From the NCBI RefSeq assembly GCF_021151785.1, contig NZ_JAGKWP010000030.1, positions 1 to 24,255 on the forward strand: DNA of 24,255 nucleotides. The letters are read 5' to 3'. The position numbers were made by a program, and so were the translations under genes. This DNA comes from Flavobacterium sp. (GTDB lineage Bacteria; Bacteroidota; Bacteroidia; Flavobacteriales; Flavobacteriaceae). Position 1 is the stretch's first letter. The number at the start of each line of letters is the position of its first letter. The notes under the pieces are model-generated. The model did no database searches. It saw nothing but the letters and a program-made list of their open reading frames with translations, and was not told the DNA's origin. Shown in pieces: positions 6,918 to 14,661 of this stretch.

Positions 6918-9116
6918 TTAAAGTGATAGTAAACCTATTGCTCTAAGTTGAATCATGTACTTGCTGTACCAAAACAATTCAAAATCTTCAAAAAAACGTT
7001 CGAAATCTGTTTTTAACTCCGAAAATGTAGTTAATTTAGGATTTGTCAAGGTTAATTCTTCTAATTTTTCAAGCAACCATTCTCCTTTTTCCTTTTCAAA
7101 ATGACAGGAAACTGTTAGAGTTTTAGAATAAAAAACGAGTTCAAGCATTTCCCAAGAATTGCCTTTTTTAGTTTTAACATAAGATTTGACTGAAGGACTT
7201 GAGCCTATCCATACAATTTTTGATGCTGGTTTAGTACTGAATTTTGAGTCTTGCTGAATAACTGTTTCTATAAAATTAAATGGAATTTTAGTTTTCGGAA
7301 TTTTAAAATCAAACCACTCTTGTAATTCAAAATCAAAACCTATTCCATGCATATAATTAAATAATGATTTTTTTAATCCAAAACTAAATTTATCGTGGTC
7401 AATGCCTGTTTTATCTTTAAACTGAACATCATTGTTTGCAAATGAGATTTCTTTGTAGTTTGGAACAACCCCAAATTCATCTGGATTCATACCAACAGGA
7501 CTATGCGCCGTCATAGCAAATTGATGCCAAAAACCACTTTGGACAATTCCTAACTCAAATAATTGACGTACCATTTCGAGTGCATCAACAGTTTCTTGAA
7601 CCGTTTGTGTGGGATAGCCATACATCAAATAAGCATGAACCATAATACCACTTTCAGTGAAATTTTTAGTTACATTAGCCACTTGTTCTACAGTAACTCC
7701 CTTTTTTATCAATGCTAATAATCGATCAGATGCAACTTCTAATCCTCCTGAAACCGCTATACAACCGGATAATTTCAACAACATACATAAATCAGCTGTA
7801 AAACTTTTTTCAAAACGAATATTCGTCCACCATGTAACTATTAATTTTCTTCGAAGAATTTCTAAAGCTACTTCTCTCATAAGCACAGGTGGAGCTGCTT
7901 CATCAACAAAATGAAAACCTGTTTCTCCCGTTTGCTGAATTAATGCTTCCATTCTATCTACTAGAATTTTAGCATGAATGGGTTCATAAACCTTAATATA
8001 ATCTAATGAAATGTCACAAAATGTACACTTTCCCCAATAACAACCATGTGCCATTGTTAATTTATTCCAACGACCATCACTCCATAAACTATGCATTGGA
8101 TTGGCCACTTCAATTACAGAAATATATTGATCCAATAATAAATCCGAATAATCTGGTGTACCAACTTTACTTTGCTTGTAATCAACTTGAATAGCATCAT
8201 TTTGGTAAATCAATTGATTTTCCTTAATTAAAAAAGTTCGTTTTAAAGGCAAATTTGGATTATTAGATTGTGTGTAATAATAAAGAAGCTCTAGAGGTAA
8301 TTCTCCGTCATCAAGGGTTATAAAATCAAAAAACTCAAAAACACGAATATCTTTCAAATCTCTTAACTCAGTATTAGGGAACCCGCCTCCCATTGCAATC
8401 TTTATCGTTGGAAATCTATTTTTAATGTATTGAGCACAACGAAAAGCACTATATAAATTACCTGGAAACGGAACCGAAAAACAAACCAATTGCGGTTCAA
8501 CTAATTGAATTTTGTCTTCAAGAATTTGTAACGTAATTCGATCTATAAAAGTAGGAGTCTTTTGGAGATAAGTATACAATTCATTAAAAGAATTAGCACT
8601 TCTACCCAAACGCTCCGCATAACGACTAAATCCAAAATTTTCATCTATACATTCCACTATAAAGTCTGACAAATCTTCTAAATATAATGTTGCCAAATGT
8701 TTAGCTTTATCTTGCATTCCCATAGTACCAAAAGCCCAATTAACAGCTTCTTCATCTTCATGAAAATTTGCAAATCTAGATGCTTCAGGTAAAAAACCAC
8801 TAGTTACAATTTGTCTAGCTAACGAAGGATTCTTACCTTGTAGAAAAGTAATTACAGCATCTATAGTAGTAATATATTCTCCTTTCAAACTAAAAATTCG
8901 ACAGGCATTTTCTGAAAGAGATTCACTCGAATCAATTTGATTAAAAATAGAAAGTAACCCTTCTCTTGAAAATAAAGCTAAAATTACATCAATACCCAAA
9001 TCCATTTGAGTACTTTCAATATTTTTAGTGTTGAAAAAACCTTTTAAATAAGCTGTTGCTGGATAAGGTGTATTCAATTGTGTAAAGGGAGGCGTTATGA
9101 GAAGTATGGGTTTCAA
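6918..9116 (-). CDS. B12-binding-domain radical SAM protein, atypical CX4CX2C
   Basis: This 732-residue protein is of unknown substrate. The N-terminus KPILLITPPFTQLNTPYPATAYLKGF is a Rossmann strand of the cobalamin-binding type. The matching second half (QLVCFSVPFPGN to MGGGFPNTELRDL and DFITLDDGELPLE, ~209-275) is separated from it by about 160 mostly helical residues. No DxHxxG lower-ligand motif is visible. The radical SAM core begins at HGCYWGKCTFCDIS with Cys359, Cys364 and Cys367: spacing is CX4CX2C instead of CX3CX2C. Later motifs fit a SAM barrel (FVDEAAPP, SGGLEVASDRLL, YLMYGYPTQT). Residues ~560-732 are a family-specific tail. The only start upstream of residue 38 is a TTG (9116-9114), supported by a perfect -7 box at 9137-9144. 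It diverges from bshC; the gap is 81 bases. Confidence 0.8.
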   Translation of the reverse strand: MKPILLITPPFTQLNTPYPATAYLKGFFNTKNIESTQMDLGIDVILALFSREGLLSIFNQIDSSESLSENACRIFSLKGEYITTIDAVITFLQGKNPSLARQIVTSGFLPEASRFANFHEDEEAVNWAFGTMGMQDKAKHLATLYLEDLSDFIVECIDENFGFSRYAERLGRSANSFNELYTYLQKTPTFIDRITLQILEDKIQLVEPQLVCFSVPFPGNLYSAFRCAQYIKNRFPTIKIAMGGGFPNTELRDLKDIRVFEFFDFITLDDGELPLELLYYYTQSNNPNLPLKRTFLIKENQLIYQNDAIQVDYKQSKVGTPDYSDLLLDQYISVIEVANPMHSLWSDGRWNKLTMAHGCYWGKCTFCDISLDYIKVYEPIHAKILVDRMEALIQQTGETGFHFVDEAAPPVLMREVALEILRRKLIVTWWTNIRFEKSFTADLCMLLKLSGCIAVSGGLEVASDRLLALIKKGVTVEQVANVTKNFTESGIMVHAYLMYGYPTQTVQETVDALEMVRQLFELGIVQSGFWHQFAMTAHSPVGMNPDEFGVVPNYKEISFANNDVQFKDKTGIDHDKFSFGLKKSLFNYMHGIGFDFELQEWFDFKIPKTKIPFNFIETVIQQDSKFSTKPASKIVWIGSSPSVKSYVKTKKGNSWEMLELVFYSKTLTVSCHFEKEKGEWLLEKLEELTLTNPKLTTFSELKTDFERFFEDFELFWYSKYMIQLRAIGLLSL

Positions 9117-9136
9117 AACAATGAAATTTAGTTAAG

Positions 9137-9144
9137 CAAAAGTA
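9137..9144 (-). promoter_or_regulatory. -7 promoter box for the radical SAM gene
   Basis: The minus strand reads TACTTTTG, an exact match to TAnnTTTG, 20 bases before the TTG start codon. No good TTG -33 box is found at 17-21 bases; the nearest is 13 bases away. It supports the non-ATG start of this gene. Confidence 0.5.
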
Positions 9145-9197
9145 AAATAATTTAACTCAATATTAAAATTCCGTATTTTTACCAAAAAAATTGATCT

Positions 9198-10781
9198 ATG
9201 CCAAGTGACTGTATCTCTTTTCAAGAATCGGGTTATTTTTCAAAATTAATCGTGGATTATCTTAATCAAGAACCTCGTTTAAAAGATTTATACACATCCT
9301 TTCCTAGTCCTGATAATTATTTATCACAACTTCATATTAAGCAAAAAAAGTATTCAAATGAAAGCAGAAAAGTACTTTTTGAGGCGGTTAAAAAGCAATA
9401 CGAATCAATTGCAGTATCTTCAGCCACAGAAGCTAATATAAATCAGTTACTCAATGAAAAAACATTTACTATTACAACAGGACATCAGTTAAATATTTTT
9501 ACAGGTCCACTTTATTTTATATATAAAATTATATCTACAATTATAACTACTCAAAAATTAAAAAAATCCTATCCAACGTTTAATTTTGTCCCTGTTTATT
9601 GGATGGCCACAGAGGATCATGACTTTGACGAAATCAATCATTTTAATCTAAATGATAAGAAAATAAAATGGGATATAACTTCAAATGGGCCTGTAGGAAG
9701 ACTCTCTACAAATGGTTTAGAAGTAGTATTTGAAGAGTTTAAAAAAGAAATCGGTATAGGAAATAGTGCGGATTACTTGATTGAATTATTTCAAAATGCT
9801 TATTTAAAGCATTCAAATTTGGCGGCAGCAACACGATATTTAACCAATGAATTATTTAAAGCATATGGATTAGTTATTATCGATGCAGATGACAAAAAAT
9901 TAAAAAAAATATTCAGTCCTTACATTAAAGATGAGATTTTAAACCAAAAATCCTTTTTAAATGTAAATAAAAGCAATTCTGCATTAAAAGATTATTTTAT
10001 ACAAGTAAATCCTAGACCTATAAATTTATTTTATATTGAAGATGAATTACGAGAAAGAATTGTTCAAGAAGGTGATACTTATAAAGTTTTAAACACTACA
10101 ATTCAATTCAATCAAGAAGAAATTCTAAAAGAAATTGAAAACCACCCAGAAAAATTTAGTCCTAATGTAATTCTAAGACCTTTATATCAAGAAATAATTT
10201 TACCAAATTTAGGCTACATTGGAGGTGGAGGAGAAATAGCATATTGGTTGCAATTAAAGTCTAACTTTGATTCACATAACATTCCTTTTCCCATTTTGCA
10301 ATTAAGAAATTCAGCCTTGATCGTTTCAAAAAAACAAGTTAATAAAATAAAAAAACTAGATCTTTCTTGGCAAGAACTTTTCATGAATAAACAACTTTTA
10401 CTTGATAAAAAGACAAAAGAACTATCGCAAATTAATTTTGATTTTTCTAAACAAATTTCATTTTTGGAGGAACAATTTAAGTCTCTCGAAAAAATAGCAT
10501 TACAAACAGACTCTTCGTTCATTGGAGCTGTTAAAGCACAAGAAGCTAAACAAATAAAAGGATTAAAGAAATTAGAAAAAAGATTACTGAAAGCAGAAAA
10601 AAGAAAGTATAAAGATTATTTGACTCGAGTTGAGAATATTCAAAATGAATTATTCCCAAATGGCAGTTTACAAGAACGAATAGCCAACTTTGCTACCTTT
10701 TTTGACTCTGATTTTTTAAACCATTTTTTTAAAGAGTTTGATCCATTTGCTAATAATTTCACAATAATTAAAATGAATTAA
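9198..10781 (+). CDS. bshC: Bacillithiol biosynthesis cysteine-adding enzyme BshC
   Basis: BshC joins cysteine to GlcN-malate, the last step in making bacillithiol, the glutathione substitute of Firmicutes and many Bacteroidota. The 527-residue length is usual for the family. The Rossmann core shows FTITTGHQLNIFTGPLYFIYK (90-110), the family's nucleotide-binding HIGH-like region, then VPVYWMATEDHDFDEINHFN (131-150), PRPINLFYI, and RPLYQEIILPNLGYIGGGGE. A long charged helical segment (~385-500) is the coiled coil through which BshC dimerises. Start at ATG 9198 gives the family N-terminus (CISFQESGYFSKLIVDYL). bshA and bshB are not in the window. The gene ends 76 bases before the ndk start, and ndk has its own promoter. 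A CstB-like enzyme that would use bacillithiol persulfide is nearby. Confidence 0.93.
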   Translation: MPSDCISFQESGYFSKLIVDYLNQEPRLKDLYTSFPSPDNYLSQLHIKQKKYSNESRKVLFEAVKKQYESIAVSSATEANINQLLNEKTFTITTGHQLNIFTGPLYFIYKIISTIITTQKLKKSYPTFNFVPVYWMATEDHDFDEINHFNLNDKKIKWDITSNGPVGRLSTNGLEVVFEEFKKEIGIGNSADYLIELFQNAYLKHSNLAAATRYLTNELFKAYGLVIIDADDKKLKKIFSPYIKDEILNQKSFLNVNKSNSALKDYFIQVNPRPINLFYIEDELRERIVQEGDTYKVLNTTIQFNQEEILKEIENHPEKFSPNVILRPLYQEIILPNLGYIGGGGEIAYWLQLKSNFDSHNIPFPILQLRNSALIVSKKQVNKIKKLDLSWQELFMNKQLLLDKKTKELSQINFDFSKQISFLEEQFKSLEKIALQTDSSFIGAVKAQEAKQIKGLKKLEKRLLKAEKRKYKDYLTRVENIQNELFPNGSLQERIANFATFFDSDFLNHFFKEFDPFANNFTIIKMN

Positions 10782-10812
10782 TTAGCCATTAAGAATTATT
10801 TTTTGAGACAAC

Positions 10813-10842
10813 TTGTATAACGAAATATAAGTAGTACATTTG
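10813..10842 (+). promoter_or_regulatory. Promoter of ndk
   Basis: TTG (10813-10815), a 19-base spacer and TACATTTG (10835-10842) make a full Bacteroidota promoter. Transcription should begin near 10848-10850, so coding can only start at ATG 10858. Confidence 0.8.
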
Positions 10843-10857
10843 CAAAAAAATAAAAAA

Positions 10858-11277
10858 ATGGCAAGTAACAGAACTTTTACAATGATTAAACCAGATGCTG
10901 TTGAAAAAGGACACATCGGTGGAATTTTAAACATGATTACTGAAGGTGGTTTCAGAATCGTAGCGATGAAATTAACACAATTAACTGTAGCTGATGCTCA
11001 AAAATTCTATGCTGTACACAGTGAAAGACCTTTTTTTGGTGAATTAGTTGAATTCATGACTAGAGGTCCAATTGTTGCTGCTATCTTAGAAAAAGAAAAT
11101 GCAGTTGAAGATTTCAGAACTTTAATTGGTGCTACAAACCCAGCTGACGCTGCTGAAGGAACTATTCGTAAAAAATATGCTACGTCAATTGGTGAAAATG
11201 CAGTTCATGGATCTGATTCAGATGAAAATGCAGCTATTGAAGGTGCTTTCCATTTTGCAGGAAGAGAACAATTCTAA
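10858..11277 (+). CDS. ndk: Nucleoside diphosphate kinase
   Basis: Ndk moves the terminal phosphate from ATP to other (d)NDPs through a phosphohistidine. From ATG 10858 the protein has 139 residues, the standard length. It shows RTFTMIKPDAVEKG (5-18), the Kpn-loop region (RPFFGELVEFMTRGP, 57-71), and the active-site motif NAVHGSDS with His117. An upstream in-frame TTG at 10840 would add six residues but sits inside the -7 promoter element and is rejected. It is monocistronic, with its own promoter and a strong terminator. Codon use is highly biased, as expected of an abundant housekeeping enzyme. Confidence 0.97.
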   Translation: MASNRTFTMIKPDAVEKGHIGGILNMITEGGFRIVAMKLTQLTVADAQKFYAVHSERPFFGELVEFMTRGPIVAAILEKENAVEDFRTLIGATNPADAAEGTIRKKYATSIGENAVHGSDSDENAAIEGAFHFAGREQF

Positions 11278-11305
11278 TATATAATTTATTTTAGACTACA
11301 AAATA

Positions 11306-11333
11306 AAACCCGATTTGACTTCAAATCGGGTTT
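11306..11333. terminator. Bidirectional terminator between ndk and the ScfR regulator gene
   Basis: AAACCCGATTTGA (11306-11318) and TCAAATCGGGTTT (11321-11333) form a 13-bp perfect inverted repeat. It is followed by TTTCTTATTTT on the plus strand and TTTTATTTTG on the minus strand, so it can end both converging genes. Confidence 0.9.
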
Positions 11334-11339
11334 CTTATT

Positions 11340-12818
11340 TTATTTGTATTGTTCCATTATACCTTTTACTACCTCATCTGTTTGCGCAAAACGTTGTTTC
11401 TTTTCTAAATTTCTTGGAGGTGATACTCGAACCTCACAATCTAAAATAGAACATGACTCACAAGTAACTCCCACTTGCTTTACTGGTATCGACTCATCAT
11501 GTAAAAACTGTATTCTGCTAAGAGAATGAGACGAAATCATAACCCCCAAAGCAACACTTCGATAATAACCGTTTCTAAAAGGATCCTTAGTGGCAGAAGA
11601 CATTACAAAATACTTATTATCAGTATGACTATAAGATGAAATTTGATAAGCAAATAATTTATCTTCTTCAGCTGTAGGCAATTGATTTAACGTTTTTATA
11701 GAAACCCATCTTCTACAATAATGCTCATTCTGCTCATTAGCATGCGGCTCTAATAAATTCGTTATATGCAGCTCTTTAGTCAATTGAAAATCACCTCTTT
11801 CAGGCTTATAACTAAATCGTAAAAAGAATAAATTTTTCAAATTAAAATCCTTAGGCAAAATATTAGTTAATCGCTGATAAAATGTTTCAGGAGAATCCGT
11901 AAACTCTTCAATCAAACTATTAAATTGAATAGCATCAAAAGTTTTATTATCAAAAAAAACTTTTAACGCTTTTACTAAACGCTTTCTTGGAATCAATAAT
12001 GCACCCGCAAAATAGGATGCAACGAAATTATTTAATACCTGATCAAAACCTTCAAATTTAATCCATGAAAAAGTATATAATCTGTCAGTAATTTGCAAAT
12101 AGTTATAAGCAATCTCCTTGGCATAAATAAATAAACGCTGTGAAGTATCAGCTTCTGAAGATACTAATAATGTTTTTGAAGTAGGAACAAAAACAGAACG
12201 TAAATTGTTCAACTCCTTATGCTTTGTAAGCTCTTCATTTTCTATAACATAACCATACTCCTCAGTTAAAATTTCTTCTAAATCTTGAACTTCAATTTTC
12301 TTATCTAAATCAATAGAATAAGCTTTAGCAAACTGTTCAACTTGATTTTCAATTTCTTCAAAATAATTATTATTTGCTTCTTGATAGGAACGCAAAGCTG
12401 CCAAAAAGAAACTCTCTCGTGTTAAATTATAATGCTTAGCAATTTCAAAAAGAGTACTAATAAAAGCATTTACTTTTAATGGTGCTTCTGCAATAATATC
12501 TATTAGATCACTCTCTTTAATACCAAAAATATCTAACGGAATTTCTTTTAAAATTCTTGATTGTAAAATTTCTCCAATTGGAGCTAAATTTTTATCTAAT
12601 TTTAAAGAAACTAACTGGTCATAAGAAGTTTCTAACGCATCTGCTAAAACTACTATTTTATCTCTCTTAGGGTATTTTTTACCTTTCTCAATTTCATTTA
12701 AATAAGACTTGGAAAGCCCTGTCACCTTAGCAAGACCAAATAAAGACAAGTTCTTTTCTGTTCGTACTTGTTTTAATTTTAATCCAAATATCAATCGAAT
12801 ATATTCTTCTTCAATCAT
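11340..12818 (-). CDS. XRE-type regulator of the short-chain fatty acyl-CoA (ScfR/RamB/PrpR) family
   Basis: This 492-residue protein has an N-terminal Cro/C1-type helix-turn-helix (~8-70: LKLKQVRTEKNLSLFGLA, VTGLSKSYLNEIEKG). A central IrrE/M78-like region (~205-285; IYAKEIAYNY, ASYFAGALLIPRKRL) lacks the protease HEXXH. The C-terminal half (~330-492) is the ScfR domain, ending VTCESCSILDCEVRVSPP. Relatives RamB and MccR/PrpR control glyoxylate bypass and propionyl-CoA (methylcitrate) genes in actinobacteria, and PrpR has been reported to bind acyl-CoA and an Fe-S cluster. Here the protein has exactly four cysteines (368, 453, 456, 461), consistent with such a site. It diverges from aceB-aceA across a 181-base region that holds repeats, so control of these genes and itself is the obvious inference. 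Confidence 0.88.
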   Translation of the reverse strand: MIEEEYIRLIFGLKLKQVRTEKNLSLFGLAKVTGLSKSYLNEIEKGKKYPKRDKIVVLADALETSYDQLVSLKLDKNLAPIGEILQSRILKEIPLDIFGIKESDLIDIIAEAPLKVNAFISTLFEIAKHYNLTRESFFLAALRSYQEANNNYFEEIENQVEQFAKAYSIDLDKKIEVQDLEEILTEEYGYVIENEELTKHKELNNLRSVFVPTSKTLLVSSEADTSQRLFIYAKEIAYNYLQITDRLYTFSWIKFEGFDQVLNNFVASYFAGALLIPRKRLVKALKVFFDNKTFDAIQFNSLIEEFTDSPETFYQRLTNILPKDFNLKNLFFLRFSYKPERGDFQLTKELHITNLLEPHANEQNEHYCRRWVSIKTLNQLPTAEEDKLFAYQISSYSHTDNKYFVMSSATKDPFRNGYYRSVALGVMISSHSLSRIQFLHDESIPVKQVGVTCESCSILDCEVRVSPPRNLEKKQRFAQTDEVVKGIMEQYK

Positions 12819-12878
12819 CTTTTAAAGCATTTACTCTAAAACAAAAAAAACATATTTCCCTTGTTTTACACTGAATTA

Positions 12879-12886
12879 CAAATATA
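12879..12886 (-). promoter_or_regulatory. -7 promoter box for the ScfR regulator gene
   Basis: The minus strand reads TATATTTG, an exact -7 match, giving a leader of about 55 bases before ATG 12818. No clear TTG -33 box exists; the position is taken by the TTTCGC/TTTTTGCGAA element at 12892-12901, which suggests that protein binding there controls this promoter. Confidence 0.6.
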
Positions 12887-12891
12887 ACACA

Positions 12892-12943
12892 TTTTTGCGA
12901 AACATCTTTTTTAATTTTTTTTTAATTTTTTGCGAACGTTCGC
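12892..12943. promoter_or_regulatory. Operator region candidate: two TTTTTGCGAA repeats and a palindrome
   Basis: TTTTTGCGAA occurs at 12892-12901 and again at 12927-12936, 35 bases apart in the same direction. The second copy runs into GCGAACGTTCGC (12932-12943), a perfect 12-bp palindrome. The first copy lies directly upstream of the regulator's -7 box. The palindrome abuts the -33 box of aceB. The layout fits a regulator acting on both divergent promoters. Binding by the adjacent ScfR protein is inferred. Confidence 0.55.
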
Positions 12944-12974
12944 TTGTTTTGTATTTTTTAATTTTATAATATTG
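12944..12974 (+). promoter_or_regulatory. Promoter of aceB-aceA
   Basis: TTG (12944-12946), a 20-base spacer and TAATATTG (12967-12974, one base off TAnnTTTG) form the likely promoter, with a leader of about 20 bases to ATG 13000. The imperfect -7 box and the palindrome touching the -33 box suggest an activated or repressed promoter, not a constitutive one. Confidence 0.55.
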
Positions 12975-12999
12975 TACTCAGAAACATAAACTTTTTTTT

Positions 13000-14580
13000 A
13001 TGAAAACTACAACAACACAACTTGTTATCAAAAATCAAAATAAGTTTACATCAATCATAACTGATGATGCAATGGCATTTTTAACTGCCTTACATCTTCA
13101 ATTTGATGAATCAAGACTTCAATTATTAGAAAAAAGGATAATACAACAAGCAAAATTTGATAAAGGTGAAAAGCCACAATTCCCTAAAGAAACCGCTTCA
13201 ATTAGAAATGAAAATTGGACAGCTGCACCTATACCAGAAATCCTTTTAGATAGAAGAGTTGAAATTACTGGTCCTGTTGATCGAAAAATGGTTATTAATG
13301 CCTTAAATTCTGGTGCAAAAATTTTTATGGCAGACTTTGAAGATAGTTGCGCACCTAGCTGGAATAATCTTATGGAAGGACAAGAAAATCTAAAAGATGC
13401 AGTAAATAAAACCATTCAACTAGAACAAAATGGAAAAAAATACCAATTAAACACTGAAACCGCTACTTTATTAGTTCGCCCAAGAGGATTACATCTAAAT
13501 GATAAAAACATCGAAATTAACGAAACACAAATCTCAGGAGCACTTTTAGATTTTGGGCTATATTTTTTCCATAACACTTCTACTTTATTAGCTCAGGGAT
13601 TAGCACCATTTTTCTACTTACCAAAATTAGAGCACTATGAAGAAGCACGCTGGTGGAATGATGTATTTGTCTTTGCTCAAAACTATTTTAATATACCTAT
13701 CGGTACAATTAAGGCAACCGTTTTAATAGAAACTATTACCGCTAGTTTTCAATTAGACGAAATCATATTTGAATTAAAAGAACACATCGCTGGACTAAAT
13801 TGTGGTCGTTGGGATTATATTTTTTCATACATTAAAAAATTAAAAAATCATCCAGATTTCCTAGTTCCTGATCGTGATCAAATAACAATGACCAGTCCGT
13901 TTATGCTTGCATATTCTTTACGTGTTATTCAAACTTGTCACAAAAGAAACATATTAGCTATAGGCGGTATGGCCGCTCAAATCCCAATAAAAGATAATGA
14001 ACAAGACAATGAATTAGCTTTTGATAAAGTAAAAACAGACAAAGAAAGAGAAGTTAAAAATGGTCATGACGGAACATGGGTTGCCCATCCTGCGTTAGTA
14101 CCCTTAGCTTTAGAAATTTTCAATGAAAATATGCCAACCAAAAACCAAATACACATCAAACGTAATGATATTCAAATCAATGAAGATGAATTACTTGAAT
14201 TACCTAAAGGAACTATAACTGAGGTAGGAGTTAGAAAAAATATAAACGTTGGCATTCTTTATATTGAATCTTGGTTAATGGGAGTTGGAGCAGCTGCATT
14301 ATACCATTTAATGGAAGATGCAGCTACAGCTGAAATTTCTAGAGCACAACTATGGCTATGGTTAAAAAAACAGGCAAAAACAAACTCTGGAATAGAAATA
14401 ACTAAAGAGCTATACCAACAGTTTATAGTTGAAGAATTAGAAAAAATTAAAATCTATGTAGGCGTAGAGCGATTTGAGAAAGGCAAATTTGAACTAGCAA
14501 GCATCTTATTTAGAAACATGATTGAAAGTAATGAACTAGATGATTTTTTAACCTTAAAAGCATACGAATACTTAGATTAA
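13000..14580 (+). CDS. aceB: Malate synthase A
   Basis: Malate synthase condenses glyoxylate with acetyl-CoA to malate, the second step of the glyoxylate bypass. The 526-residue length is close to E. coli AceB. Visible motifs are AKIFMADFEDSCAPSWNN (106-123), LLVRPRGLHL (157-166) with the catalytic Arg, VLIETITASF with Mg ligand Glu244, and the PROSITE-type signature EHIAGLNCGRWDYIFS (261-276) with Asp272. A late Asp-containing C-terminal domain follows (~330-526). The first ATG of the frame fits the family N-terminus and lies just after the promoter. aceA follows 81 bases later on the same strand with an inverted repeat between them, so the pair probably forms an operon facing the ScfR regulator gene. 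Confidence 0.96.
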   Translation: MKTTTTQLVIKNQNKFTSIITDDAMAFLTALHLQFDESRLQLLEKRIIQQAKFDKGEKPQFPKETASIRNENWTAAPIPEILLDRRVEITGPVDRKMVINALNSGAKIFMADFEDSCAPSWNNLMEGQENLKDAVNKTIQLEQNGKKYQLNTETATLLVRPRGLHLNDKNIEINETQISGALLDFGLYFFHNTSTLLAQGLAPFFYLPKLEHYEEARWWNDVFVFAQNYFNIPIGTIKATVLIETITASFQLDEIIFELKEHIAGLNCGRWDYIFSYIKKLKNHPDFLVPDRDQITMTSPFMLAYSLRVIQTCHKRNILAIGGMAAQIPIKDNEQDNELAFDKVKTDKEREVKNGHDGTWVAHPALVPLALEIFNENMPTKNQIHIKRNDIQINEDELLELPKGTITEVGVRKNINVGILYIESWLMGVGAAALYHLMEDAATAEISRAQLWLWLKKQAKTNSGIEITKELYQQFIVEELEKIKIYVGVERFEKGKFELASILFRNMIESNELDDFLTLKAYEYLD

Positions 14581-14587
14581 AGAAAAA

Positions 14588-14613
14588 CTGCCGAATGCTG
14601 CAACATTCGACAG
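14588..14613 (+). repeat. Intercistronic hairpin between aceB and aceA
   Basis: CTGCCGAATG (14588-14597) and CATTCGACAG (14604-14613) pair over 10 positions with one C-A mismatch and a 6-base loop CTGCAA. The following sequence (CTCATTTTAAAATAATT) lacks a continuous U tract, so it is not a strong terminator. It could protect the aceB transcript end or set the aceB:aceA ratio. No clear TAnnTTTG promoter is seen before aceA. Confidence 0.6.
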
Positions 14614-14661
14614 CTCATTTTAAAATAATTATTTACATAACTATTAAAGCAATACAAAAGT

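Noticed and set aside
10840..10857. TTG start for ndk adding six residues
   Set aside because: It is inside the TACATTTG promoter element; ATG 10858 gives the standard 139-residue Ndk.
11970..12150. Active IrrE/ImmA metalloprotease in the ScfR regulator
   Set aside because: The HEXXH zinc motif is replaced by KEIAYNY, so proteolysis is not supported.
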